DNA from: Streptomyces iranensis
GTDB taxonomy: Bacteria; Actinomycetota; Actinomycetes; Streptomycetales; Streptomycetaceae
Direction: 5' to 3'
Length of the DNA stretch: 64,000 nt
NCBI RefSeq assembly: GCF_017874715.1
Contig: NZ_JAGGLR010000006.1
Location: 406,114 to 470,113 of the forward strand
Positions 25,628 through 33,586 of the stretch are shown one piece after another (the stretch's first letter is position 1; each line of letters begins with the position of its first letter). The position numbers were made by a program, and so were the translations under genes. The notes under the pieces were generated by a model. The model made no database searches. It had not been told where the DNA came from and was given only the letters and a program-made list of their open reading frames with translations.

Positions 25628-27028
25628 TCAGACGTCCGCGTAGGCGGGTTGCCGCTCCGACCGCGGATCATGCGCATCCGCCTGCGCGCCGGACACCGCG
25701 GCCGGGCGGCGCGCGCCACGGAGGTATACGGCCCAGGTGACCGCGGAGCACACCGCGTAGAAGGCGAGGAAGGAGACGAAGGCGGGGGTCCCGGAGTGGG
25801 CGCCCGCGAACGACTCACGGAAGGCGAGGTTGATCCCGAGCCCGCCGAGCGCGCCGACCGCCCCGATCAGCCCCATCGCCGCGCCCGACAGCCGCCGCCC
25901 GTAGGCCGCGGCCTCCTCGCCGGTCAGACCGCGGGCCACGGCCTTCGCCTGGAAGATGCCGGGGATCATCTTGAAGGTGGAGCCGTTGCCGAGCCCGCTG
26001 AGGACGAAGAGTGCGATGAAGCCCACGAGGAAGACGGACAGCGACTTCTGCGCGGAGGCGTAGACGACCACGACGGTCGCGGCGGCCATGGCGGCGAAGG
26101 TCCACAGCGTGATCTTCGCACCGCCGTGGGCGTCGGCGAGCCGGCCGCCGACGGGCCGGATGAGCGACCCGAGCAGCGGGCCGATGAAGGTCAGCGCGGC
26201 GGCCTGGAGCGGGGTGCGGTCGAACTGGTTCTGCAGCACGAGACCGAAGGCGAAGCTGTAGCCGATGAACGAACCGAAGGTGCCGATGTAGAGCAGCGAC
26301 ATGATCCAGGTGTGGGCGTCCCGCGCCGCCTCCTTGGCCGCCCCGGCGTCGTTGCGCACCGGCGCCAGGTTGTCCATGAACAGCGCCGAGAGCGCCGCCG
26401 CGACGACGATCAGCGGGATGTAGACGGCGAGCACGAGCCGCGGATGGGCCGCGCCGGCGGTGCCGATCACCAGCAGCCCGACCAGCTGGATCACCGGGAC
26501 GCCGATGTTGCCGCCGCCCGCGTTGAGGCCGAGCGCCCAGCCCTTCCTGCGCAGCGGGTAGAAGGAGTTGATGTTGGTCATGGACGAGGCGAAGTTGCCG
26601 CCGCCGACCCCGGTGAGCGCCGCGACCACCAGGAACGTGGTGTACGAGGTCCCGGGCTCCATCACCACGGCGGCGGTGATCGCGGGCACGAGCAGCATCC
26701 CGGCGCTGACGATCGTCCAGTTGCGCCCGCCGAACCGCGCGACGGCGAAGGTGTACGGCACCCGCAGCACCCCGCCCACCAGCGTGGGCATGGCGACCAG
26801 GAAGAACTTACCGGCCGGGTCGACGCCGTACTCCGGCCCCATGAACAGCACCATCACCGACCACAGGCTCCAGATCGAGAACCCGATGTGCTCGGAGAGG
26901 ATGGAGAAGACCAGGTTCCGGGCGGCGATCCGCTCCCCCTTCTCCCTCCAGAACCTCTCGTCCTCCGGGTCCCACTGCTCGATCCAGCGGCCCCCTTTGC
27001 GCGCGGCGGTGGTGGTCGGGGCAGTCAT
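25628..27028 (-). CDS. narK: Nitrate/nitrite transporter, MFS NNP family
   Basis: A 466-residue protein with GGAGG 5 bp before ATG 27028. About twelve membrane segments. Nitrate-signature-like segments are present: TGVGGGNFASSMTNINSFYPLRRKGWALGLNAGGGNIGV and LSGLGNGSTFKMIPGIF, glycine-rich helices typical of NarK/NasA carriers. An extra soluble N-terminus (WIEQWDPEDERFWREKGERIAARN) is typical of actinobacterial members. It imports nitrate or exports nitrite. The neighbouring nnaR regulator supports a role in nitrogen assimilation. It is divergent from the DUF6247-like pair across about 250 bp. Confidence 0.92.
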   Translation of the reverse strand: MTAPTTTAARKGGRWIEQWDPEDERFWREKGERIAARNLVFSILSEHIGFSIWSLWSVMVLFMGPEYGVDPAGKFFLVAMPTLVGGVLRVPYTFAVARFGGRNWTIVSAGMLLVPAITAAVVMEPGTSYTTFLVVAALTGVGGGNFASSMTNINSFYPLRRKGWALGLNAGGGNIGVPVIQLVGLLVIGTAGAAHPRLVLAVYIPLIVVAAALSALFMDNLAPVRNDAGAAKEAARDAHTWIMSLLYIGTFGSFIGYSFAFGLVLQNQFDRTPLQAAALTFIGPLLGSLIRPVGGRLADAHGGAKITLWTFAAMAAATVVVVYASAQKSLSVFLVGFIALFVLSGLGNGSTFKMIPGIFQAKAVARGLTGEEAAAYGRRLSGAAMGLIGAVGALGGLGINLAFRESFAGAHSGTPAFVSFLAFYAVCSAVTWAVYLRGARRPAAVSGAQADAHDPRSERQPAYADV

Positions 27029-27281
27029 CACGCCTCCACAGTTCTCGGTGTCGCCACAGACGGTAGGGACGGTGGATTTCCGGGCTGTGGCGGCAGGTGA
27101 CGCGGACGAAACCTTGCTCTCACCCGGAGGGCCGGGTGGCGGTGAGGGGAGTCCGGGGCCCGGGTCCCGCGCCCCGGGGATTCCCTCATCCGGTGGAGCC
27201 GTGCCCATCGCATACGCGGCGCGAGGTATCGCCCGGTACCGTACGCGGTGCACCGCCCGCCCCGCCCCGCCGGAGGATCGC

Positions 27282-27650
27282 ATGAGCAGCCAGCCGGATC
27301 ACCCGTACGACCCGGTGACCGCACAACCTGCCAGTACGCCCGAGGCGCTGCGCGCGGCGGTGGCGCAGGTCGCACCCGGGTCCCTGGCCGCCTTCGACGC
27401 CGAGCGAGCGGAGGTGGTGCGGCAGGCCCGCGCCGAGGTGAGCGCGGCCCCGCTGCGCAGCTTCACCCGGCAATGGGCGGTCAACGTGGCGATCGCGCGC
27501 CATCCGGCGCGCGCTGCCCGTCTCCGCGAGCTGGAAGCGCTGATCGCCGAGACGGACGACCTCGTCCAGGCACGCGAGGCCGCCGCGGAGGTCGGCCGGA
27601 TCCTGGACGCCGCGTTCGCCGAGGCCGGGGTGAAGCGAGGAGAGGCGTGA
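27282..27650 (+). CDS. DUF6247-like small protein, putative antitoxin partner
   Basis: A 122-residue protein with GGAGG 5 bp before ATG 27282; the upstream extension of the frame overlaps narK antisense and is not credible. Sequence: Pro-rich start, then PEALRAAVAQVAPGSLAAFDAERAEVVRQARAE, RQWAVNVAIARHPARAARLRELEALIAE, and a helical end. I associate this pattern with DUF6247, but only from memory. Its stop overlaps the next start as GTGA, so the two proteins are produced together, a layout typical of toxin-antitoxin modules. Confidence 0.75.
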   Translation: MSSQPDHPYDPVTAQPASTPEALRAAVAQVAPGSLAAFDAERAEVVRQARAEVSAAPLRSFTRQWAVNVAIARHPARAARLRELEALIAETDDLVQAREAAAEVGRILDAAFAEAGVKRGEA

Positions 27651-27931
27651 GCGACGCATGGCGCTGGGAGTACGACCCGGACGAAGCGCACGTCGTCGCG
27701 GGGCTGCCCAGCCACGTGCTCGGCGAGGTCGAGCGCCTCGCGCATGAACTGGTCGACCTCGCCGACCTGGGCGTCGATGTCACGGACATCGGCAAGGGGC
27801 CTCAACCGGGTGTCCCGGGTGGGCTGCGCCGCCTCGGTATTGGCGGGGACGGCTGGCTGTATTTCCTGGCCATGCCACGTCTGCGGCTCCTCGTCGTCAC
27901 ACGCGTCATTCCGCCGTTCGAAGATCTCTGA
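27647..27931 (+). CDS. Small RelE/ParE-like protein, putative toxin
   Basis: A 94-residue protein started at GTG 27647, overlapping the preceding stop by 4 bp. The pattern fits the compact fold of RelE/ParE-type proteins: an N-terminal strand (WRWEYDPDEAHVVAGL), two helices, then a basic strand (GLRRLGIGGDGWLYFLAMPRLRLLVVTRVIPPFEDL). No catalytic residues can be assigned by eye. Its last 26 bp overlap the 3' end of the convergent LysR gene. Confidence 0.6.
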   Translation: MSDAWRWEYDPDEAHVVAGLPSHVLGEVERLAHELVDLADLGVDVTDIGKGPQPGVPGGLRRLGIGGDGWLYFLAMPRLRLLVVTRVIPPFEDL

Positions 27932-28889
27932 GCACCCGGCCCGCCTCGGGGCGCGGCAGCCAGAAGCCCGGTGGGCGGTGGAGCCAGCCGGACGTGGTGG
28001 AGAGCGCGCGGGCCGCGGCGTGGAGGGCGTCCAGGCCGGGGTGGGTGAGGCCCCTGCGCCACACGATGGAGACCGGTGAGAGCGGAACGGGCTCGGTGAG
28101 GGGGCGCAGCACCGCGCCGGGGAGGTGGGTGAACACCTCGCTGGCCAGCACCGACCAGCGGCGCTTGGTCACCACCCGGATGAACTCCTCGTCCCCGTCG
28201 ATCTCCGGGAACGGCTCCGCCATCGCGATCCCGCGCCCCGCGAAGAGCTGGGCGGCCAGGTCCGTCCACTCGGTGGTGGTGTCGTTGCCCGCCGCCGCGT
28301 ACAGGGTCTCGCCCGCCAGCGCGGACAGCGGGATCTCCTCGAGCCGGGCGAGCGGGTGGTCCTCGCGCAGGACCACGGCGATGCGCTCGTAGCGGATCAG
28401 CCGGTGGTCCAGCCGGGCGAGCACGGCGGGGTCGAGGCCGCGGGCCCGGCCGAAGGAGACGTCCAGGCGTCCGGCGAGGAGTTCGGCGGCGGCCCCGGCC
28501 AGCCCACTGTGGAAGCGGGCCACCAGCTCGGTCTCGGGGCCGATGCGGCGCCGCGCCTCCGCCAGCACCTGGTTTCCGGTGCTCACCGGGGCGCTCACGT
28601 CCACCAGCAGCGGGCGGCGCTCGGCCCCGCTGAAGGCCGCCGCCAGGTCGTCCTGGGCCTGGAGCACCCTCCGGGCGTACGGCAGCAGCCGTACGCCCGC
28701 GGCCGTGAGGGCGACCTGGCGGGTGGTACGGACGAACAGCTCCGCGCCCAACTCCCGCTCCAGGCGCCGGATGTCGCGGCTGAGGGCCTGCTGGGCGACG
28801 TAGAGGCGGGCGGCGGCACGGGTGAAGTGCAGCTCGTCGGCGACGGCGGCGAAGGCGCGCAGCAGGCGCGGTTCGATGTCCCGGTTCAC
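27906..28889 (-). CDS. LysR family transcriptional regulator
   Basis: A 327-residue protein from GTG 28889; a GTG two codons further upstream is equally possible, and neither has a strong ribosome-binding site. Residues 5-65 are the winged helix (RLLRAFAAVADELHFTRAAARLYVAQQALSRDIRRLERELGAELFVRT). The LysR effector-binding domain follows. It is divergent from the MFS exporter at 29011, so it probably controls that gene, with the 120-bp gap as operator. It overlaps the small plus-strand gene tail-to-tail by 26 bp. Confidence 0.9.
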   Translation of the reverse strand: MNRDIEPRLLRAFAAVADELHFTRAAARLYVAQQALSRDIRRLERELGAELFVRTTRQVALTAAGVRLLPYARRVLQAQDDLAAAFSGAERRPLLVDVSAPVSTGNQVLAEARRRIGPETELVARFHSGLAGAAAELLAGRLDVSFGRARGLDPAVLARLDHRLIRYERIAVVLREDHPLARLEEIPLSALAGETLYAAAGNDTTTEWTDLAAQLFAGRGIAMAEPFPEIDGDEEFIRVVTKRRWSVLASEVFTHLPGAVLRPLTEPVPLSPVSIVWRRGLTHPGLDALHAAARALSTTSGWLHRPPGFWLPRPEAGRVLRDLRTAE

Positions 28890-29010
28890 CCGCACATGGT
28901 GACCGACGCGCCCCTCGATCCTCACCCGGCCGGCATTGACAACGGAGCTGCGTGAATGCCTCCCGATCAGGTGTTGGACCGCCCCCGGCCGGGCCCGGGA
29001 CCGTAGTGGC

Positions 29011-30510
29011 GTGATCCTCTTCCTCGCCTCCCGCCCCGTCGTCCCCCGCCCCTCCCGCCCTTCCCGTCCCGGCACCACCCCACCGCGCCACCGCTCCCCG
29101 CTCACCCCGTACCGCCGCCTCTTCACCGCCCCCGGCGCACTCGCCTTCACCCTCGCGGCCTCCGTCGGGCGGCTGCCGGGCTCGATGCTCGGCGTCTCCA
29201 CGGTGCTCATGATCGCCACGGTGCGGGACTCGTACGCGCTCGCGGGCGCCGTCTCGGCGACCGGAGTCGCAGCGACGGCGATCGCGGGACCGCTGCTGGG
29301 TCGCCTGGTCGACCGGTACGGACAGGCCAGGGTCGCGGTCCCCGCCGTCCTCGTCTTCGTGGCCGGGGCGATCGCCATGGTGCTCTGCGTCCATCTCGGC
29401 GCCCCGGCCTGGACGCTGTTCTGCTGCGCGGTGGGCTCGTCCGGGGTGCCCAGCCTGGGCTCGATGACCCGCGCCCGCTGGGCCGCGCTCCACCGCGACG
29501 ACCCGGCCGCCCGGCACACCGCCGCCTCCTTCGAGCAGGTCGTCGACGAGGTCTGCTTCATGGCCGGGCCCGCGCTGGCCATGGTGCTGTGCACGGCGGT
29601 CCACCCCGAGGCGGGGCTGGTCACGGCGGCGGTGCTGCTGCTCATCGGCACCCTGCTGTTCGCCGCCCAGCGCCGCACCGAACCACCGCCGGATCCCCGC
29701 CCCGCCCGGGGCCGCGTCCTGCTCACCCCCGGTCTGCGGGTCGTCCTGATGACCTTCCTCGCGACCGGCGCCGTCTTCGGCTCGATGGAGGTGGCGACGG
29801 TCGCCGCCGTCGGCTCGTACGGGGGCTCCACGGCGAGCAGCGCCGTCCTCGCCCTCCAGGCCGCGGGGTCCTGCGCGGCCGGGCTGGCCTTCGGCGCGCT
29901 GCCACCGCGCGGTACGGCCGGAGGGCGGCTGGTGGCGGGCGTGGCCGCGATGGCCCTCGCCGTCCTCCCCCTCCTGACCGCCCACAGCCTCGCCGCCCTC
30001 GCCCCGCTGCTCTTCCTGGCGGGCATGGCCACGGCCCCCACGATGATCACCGGTATGACCCTGGTCCACCGGCTGGTCCCGGCCGCCCGCCTCAACGAGG
30101 GGATGACCACCGTCTACACCGGTCTGCTCATCGGCATCTCCACGGGTGCCGCGGCCGGCGGCTGGACGGTGGACCACCTGGGCTCCACCTCCGCCTACCT
30201 CACCCCGGCGACGGCAGCCGCCCTCGCCTTCGCCATCGCCTGGGCGGGGCGGGGCCGCCTGCGGCCCCGCCCCGGTGCCCGGTCCGAACGGGCGGTCACG
30301 ACGCGTCGGCCTCCGCCAGGAAGGGCCCGAGCAGGGACAGCAGGGGGCCAGGGCGTTCCTCGGGGAGGAAGTGGCCGCTGTCGTCGATCACGGCGCCGCG
30401 GGTCGCCGGGGCGACCTGGCCGAGGCTGTGGACGGGGGCCGGGCCACCGGCCTGGCCGCAGCCGATGGCCAGGGTGGGCATCGGGAGCGGGGTGCGGGCG
30501 AGTTCGGTGA
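29011..30510 (+). CDS. MFS transporter (putative exporter) with read-through-like C-terminus
   Basis: Started at the GTG at 29011 (499 residues); the frame extends further upstream without homology. Twelve membrane segments, beginning at PGALAFTLAASVGRLPGSM, with the loop motif GRLVDRYGQARVAV between helices 2 and 3 as in drug exporters. The last hydrophobic helix ends near 30250. The remaining 71 residues from about 30298 on are Arg/Gly/Pro-rich and are simply antisense to the neighbouring hydrolase gene, so the natural stop was probably lost or shifted. Substrate unknown; control by the divergent LysR gene is likely. Confidence 0.85.
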   Translation: MILFLASRPVVPRPSRPSRPGTTPPRHRSPLTPYRRLFTAPGALAFTLAASVGRLPGSMLGVSTVLMIATVRDSYALAGAVSATGVAATAIAGPLLGRLVDRYGQARVAVPAVLVFVAGAIAMVLCVHLGAPAWTLFCCAVGSSGVPSLGSMTRARWAALHRDDPAARHTAASFEQVVDEVCFMAGPALAMVLCTAVHPEAGLVTAAVLLLIGTLLFAAQRRTEPPPDPRPARGRVLLTPGLRVVLMTFLATGAVFGSMEVATVAAVGSYGGSTASSAVLALQAAGSCAAGLAFGALPPRGTAGGRLVAGVAAMALAVLPLLTAHSLAALAPLLFLAGMATAPTMITGMTLVHRLVPAARLNEGMTTVYTGLLIGISTGAAAGGWTVDHLGSTSAYLTPATAAALAFAIAWAGRGRLRPRPGARSERAVTTRRPPPGRARAGTAGGQGVPRGGSGRCRRSRRRGSPGRPGRGCGRGPGHRPGRSRWPGWASGAGCGRVR

Positions 30511-31147
30511 GGGCGGTGGTGTCGGCGGGGGCGTTGCGGTAGTACGCGAAGCCGTTGGCCAGCCGGCCCGGACGGGTGTAGGTGCGCAGATAGGTGTCGA
30601 CATCGGCGGGGCGGATGGCCCCGGTCTCCAGGGCGTGCCCGTAGAAGTGCTCCAGCAGGATCCGCTCCCGGCCCTCCGCCAGCTCCTCCGCGAGACCGGG
30701 CACCGAGAAGAAGCCGAAGTGCCAGAGCCCGGCGCGGGCGATCAGCTCGCTCAGCCCGAAGCCGTGCAGTGGCACGGCGAGCAGGGTGAAGCTGCGGACC
30801 CGGGCGGGGTGCGCGGCGGCCCACGCATAGCCGATGGGGCCGCCCAGGTCGTGGCCGACGACATGGACCCGGTCCAGGCCCAGCTCGGCGCGCCAGGCGT
30901 CCAGCAGATCGGCGGCTATCCGGACCCCGTGGCCGTGCGGGGAGGAGCCCGAGTCGCCCAGGCCCGGCAGGTCCACCGCGAACACCTCGTGGTGGCGGGC
31001 GAGTTCGGGGATCACCTTGCGCCAGGCGTACCAGGTCTGCGGCCAGCCGTGGAGCAGGACGACGGGGGTTCCCGGCCCCGCCGCCCGCACCCAGTGCAGC
31101 CGTACGCCTTCGATCGTCGTCTCGCGGTGTTCTGGCGTTTCGCTCAT
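30296..31147 (-). CDS. Alpha/beta-hydrolase, epoxide hydrolase or haloalkane dehalogenase-like
   Basis: A 283-residue enzyme. Oxyanion motif HGWPQTWYAW, nucleophile elbow GHDLGG with an aspartate nucleophile, and the C-terminal DDSGHFLPEE supplying the catalytic His. An Asp nucleophile with HGWP is the pattern of epoxide hydrolases and fluoroacetate or haloalkane dehalogenases, not of esterases. The cap region contains LLEHFYGHAL and FAYYRN tyrosines that could polarise an epoxide. It is divergent from a LysR gene with a dyad between them. The substrate is unknown. Confidence 0.85.
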   Translation of the reverse strand: MSETPEHRETTIEGVRLHWVRAAGPGTPVVLLHGWPQTWYAWRKVIPELARHHEVFAVDLPGLGDSGSSPHGHGVRIAADLLDAWRAELGLDRVHVVGHDLGGPIGYAWAAAHPARVRSFTLLAVPLHGFGLSELIARAGLWHFGFFSVPGLAEELAEGRERILLEHFYGHALETGAIRPADVDTYLRTYTRPGRLANGFAYYRNAPADTTALTELARTPLPMPTLAIGCGQAGGPAPVHSLGQVAPATRGAVIDDSGHFLPEERPGPLLSLLGPFLAEADAS

Positions 31148-31181
31148 GCGGGCCAGTCGAGCACCGGCGCGACGATGCTTT

Positions 31182-31201
31182 CCTCTTTAATATATGAGAG
31201 G
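31182..31201. promoter_or_regulatory. Dyad in the divergent hydrolase/LysR intergenic region
   Basis: CCTCTTTAATATATGAGAGG has perfect CCTCT/AGAGG arms around an AT-rich centre, unusual in this GC-rich DNA. It lies between the two divergent starts, where a LysR regulator and the AT-rich -10 regions would be expected. Confidence 0.5.
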
Positions 31202-31240
31202 TGAAGGGATTATTCGCGATCAGATATAGGCTTGGCCCTT

Positions 31241-32134
31241 ATGGAGCTGCGCCATCTCCGCTACGCGCTCGCCCTCGCCGAGCACGCCCACTTCGGCCGC
31301 GCCGCCGCCGCGCTGGGCATCCGGCAGCCCCCGCTGTCCCAGCAGATCAAGGCGCTGGAGACCGAGCTGGGCGTACGGCTCTTCGACCGCACCGGGCACG
31401 GGGTGCGGCCCACCGCCGCGGGTGAGGCGTTCCTGGCCCGCGCCCGGCAGGTGCTGGACCATCTCGACCTCGCCGTACGGGACGCGGCCGACGCCGGGCG
31501 GGGCGAGACCGGTTCGCTCGCCATCGGCTTCCTCGGCACCGCGCTCGCCGCCGTGCTGCCCGAGGTGCTCACCGCCTTCCGGACCCGCCGCCCGCAGGTC
31601 CGGCTGGAGCTGCGGGAACTCCCCAGCGCCCGGCAGATCGAGGCGCTGCTGGACGGCAGCCTGGACGCCGGGGTCATCTGCGGCCCGCCGCCCACGGCCG
31701 CCCGGCGGCGGCTGACCAGCCTGCCGCTGGCCCGGGAGACCCTGGTCGCGGCGGTGCCGTCCGGCCATCCGCTGACCAGTGCCGCGGCCGTGCCCGTACG
31801 GGCGCTGGACAGCGAGCCGCTGATTCTCTCCTCGCGGCAGGCCGAGCCCGCCGCCGCCGATGTGGCGCTGGCCGTATGCCGCGCCGCCGGGGTCGAGCCG
31901 CGGATCGCGCATGAGGCGCACAATCTGCACACCCTGCTGGGGCTGGTCGCCTGCGGGCTCGGCATCGGCATCGGACCGGCGGGGATGCGGCGCTTCCGGC
32001 ATGTGGGGGTGACCCTGCTGCCGCTGGAACCGGCCGCCGCCGGGCTGGAGTTCCACCTCGCCCACCGCTTCGGCCCGGTCCCGAGCGTCCTGGGTGCCTT
32101 CCTCCGCACGGTGCGCCAGGTCCATCGGGGCTGA
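31241..32134 (+). CDS. LysR family transcriptional regulator
   Basis: A 297-residue protein from ATG 31241 (MELRHLRYALALAEHAHFGRAAAALGIRQPPLSQQIKALETELGVRLFDRT), a textbook LysR winged helix; a TTG three codons upstream is unlikely. The effector domain follows, with LGLVACGLGIGIGPAGM near the end. It resembles the subgroup that controls catabolic or efflux genes for aromatic acids. Its divergent partner, the epoxide-hydrolase-like gene, is its probable target. The xyloside operon begins 147 bp downstream but has its own promoter and a palindrome unlike a LysR site. Confidence 0.93.
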   Translation: MELRHLRYALALAEHAHFGRAAAALGIRQPPLSQQIKALETELGVRLFDRTGHGVRPTAAGEAFLARARQVLDHLDLAVRDAADAGRGETGSLAIGFLGTALAAVLPEVLTAFRTRRPQVRLELRELPSARQIEALLDGSLDAGVICGPPPTAARRRLTSLPLARETLVAAVPSGHPLTSAAAVPVRALDSEPLILSSRQAEPAAADVALAVCRAAGVEPRIAHEAHNLHTLLGLVACGLGIGIGPAGMRRFRHVGVTLLPLEPAAAGLEFHLAHRFGPVPSVLGAFLRTVRQVHRG

Positions 32135-32181
32135 CACCGCCGCCCGGTGCGTGCCCGCTCCCGCCCGTTTTGTCAACGGCA

Positions 32182-32210
32182 TTGACATATCTCTATCACC
32201 CCTCGTATAC
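32182..32210 (+). promoter_or_regulatory. Consensus-like promoter of the xyloside operon
   Basis: TTGACA at 32182-32187, a 17-bp spacer, then GTATAC at 32205-32210. This matches the main vegetative (HrdB) promoter consensus very well. Transcription should begin near 32217-32220, next to the operator. Confidence 0.75.
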
Positions 32211-32219
32211 CTCTCCCCA

Positions 32220-32233
32220 TCGAAGCGCTTCGA
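32220..32233. promoter_or_regulatory. Perfect LacI-type operator palindrome
   Basis: TCGAAGCGCTTCGA is a 14-bp perfect palindrome with the central AGCGCT core typical of LacI-family operators of Streptomyces sugar operons. It overlaps the expected transcription start, so a bound repressor would block initiation. No LacI gene is adjacent, so the regulator lies elsewhere. Confidence 0.75.
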
Positions 32234-32281
32234 CGAACGTTGCACATGCGCCCTTCCTTCCAACCCTCCCGGAGGCAGCGG

Positions 32282-33586
32282 ATGTTGACGGCATGGAAAC
32301 GGACGAAACGAACGGTGGCCGTCATCGCGGCCATGCTCGCAACTTCCCTGCTCATGGCGGGTTGCGGGGATGGCGGGGACGAGGCCGGGGACGGCAAGTC
32401 ACTCAAGCTGTGGCACTACGAGGCACCCAACAGCGCCATGGGCATCGCCTGGAAACAGGCCATCGAGGAGTTCAAGAAGAGCCATCCGGGCGTCACGGTG
32501 AAGGTCGAGGAGAAGGGCTTCGAACAGATTCAGAAGACCGCCTCGATGGTTCTCAACTCCGGTGACGCACCCGATCTGATGGAGTACAACAAGGGCAACG
32601 CCACCACCGGGCTGCTCTCCAAGCAGGGCCTGCTCACCGACCTCACCCCCGAGGTCACCAAGCGTGGCTGGGACAAGCCGCTCAGCCCCGGCGTGCGCAC
32701 CACCAGCCGCTACGACGCCCAGGGCGTGATGGGCTCAGGCAACTGGTACGGGATCCCCAACTACGCCGAATACACGATGGTCTTCTACAACAAGACCCTC
32801 TTCGACCAGCACCACATCAAGGTCCCGGCCACCTTCGCCGAATTCACCGCCGCCCTCAAGGCGTTCAAGAACAAGGGCGTCACCCCACTGGCCAGCGCGG
32901 GCGCCGAATACCCTGCCCACCAGTACGTCTACCAGCTCGCCCTCTCCAAGGCCGACCGCTCCTGGGTGGACGCCTACGAGCAGTACCAGGGCAAGCCGGA
33001 CTTCCACGACGCCGCCTGGACCTACGGCGCCGCCACCTTCGCCGACTGGGTGAAGAAGGGCTATATCGCCAAGAGTTCGAGCGGCGCCAAGGCCGAGGAC
33101 GCGGGCGCGGCCTTCATCGCCGGGAAGTATCCGATGTTCTTCTCCGGCAGCTGGTGGTTCGGCCGCTTCAAATCCGAGATGAAGGACGAATGGGGCACCT
33201 TCCCCTTCCCCGGCTCCAAGCTCACCCTCGGCTCCGGCGGCAATCTCTGGGTCGTCCCCAAGGGCGCCAAGAACAAGGAGCTCGCCTACGACTTCATCGA
33301 CATCACGATGAAGAAGGGCATCCAGAACACCCTCGGCAACAACGGCGGAGTGCCCGTGGCCGCCGATCCCTCGGCGATCACCGACCCCAAGTCCAAGGCC
33401 CTGATCAAGGACTTCACCACCTACGCCGACGGCGATGGCCTGGCCTTCTACCCCGACTGGCCGGTCCCCGGCTTCTATGACGTCCTCGTCTCCGAGACCC
33501 AGAAGCTGCTCACCGGCAGCGCGGAACCGGACGCCTATCTGGACGCGCTGAAGAAGGCGTACGACGCGGGCGCGCCGAAGGGATGA
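32282..33586 (+). CDS. Sugar ABC transporter substrate-binding lipoprotein (xyloside uptake)
   Basis: A 434-residue lipoprotein from ATG 32282 with GGAGG 6 bp upstream. Signal peptide and lipobox LLMAGC, then family 1 binding fold (LKLWHYEAPNSAMG, DAPDLMEYNKGNATTGLL, GSWWFGRFKSEM, LGSGGNLWVVPKGAKN). First gene of a four-gene operon ending in an alpha-xylosidase, so the ligand is probably an alpha-xylosyl oligosaccharide such as isoprimeverose or a xyloglucan fragment (inference). Its stop overlaps the first permease start (ATGA). Confidence 0.92.
   Translation: MLTAWKRTKRTVAVIAAMLATSLLMAGCGDGGDEAGDGKSLKLWHYEAPNSAMGIAWKQAIEEFKKSHPGVTVKVEEKGFEQIQKTASMVLNSGDAPDLMEYNKGNATTGLLSKQGLLTDLTPEVTKRGWDKPLSPGVRTTSRYDAQGVMGSGNWYGIPNYAEYTMVFYNKTLFDQHHIKVPATFAEFTAALKAFKNKGVTPLASAGAEYPAHQYVYQLALSKADRSWVDAYEQYQGKPDFHDAAWTYGAATFADWVKKGYIAKSSSGAKAEDAGAAFIAGKYPMFFSGSWWFGRFKSEMKDEWGTFPFPGSKLTLGSGGNLWVVPKGAKNKELAYDFIDITMKKGIQNTLGNNGGVPVAADPSAITDPKSKALIKDFTTYADGDGLAFYPDWPVPGFYDVLVSETQKLLTGSAEPDAYLDALKKAYDAGAPKG

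Noticed and set aside
31241..32134. LysR gene as regulator of the xyloside operon
   Set aside because: The operon has its own promoter with a LacI-type palindrome; the LysR faces a divergent hydrolase with its own dyad.
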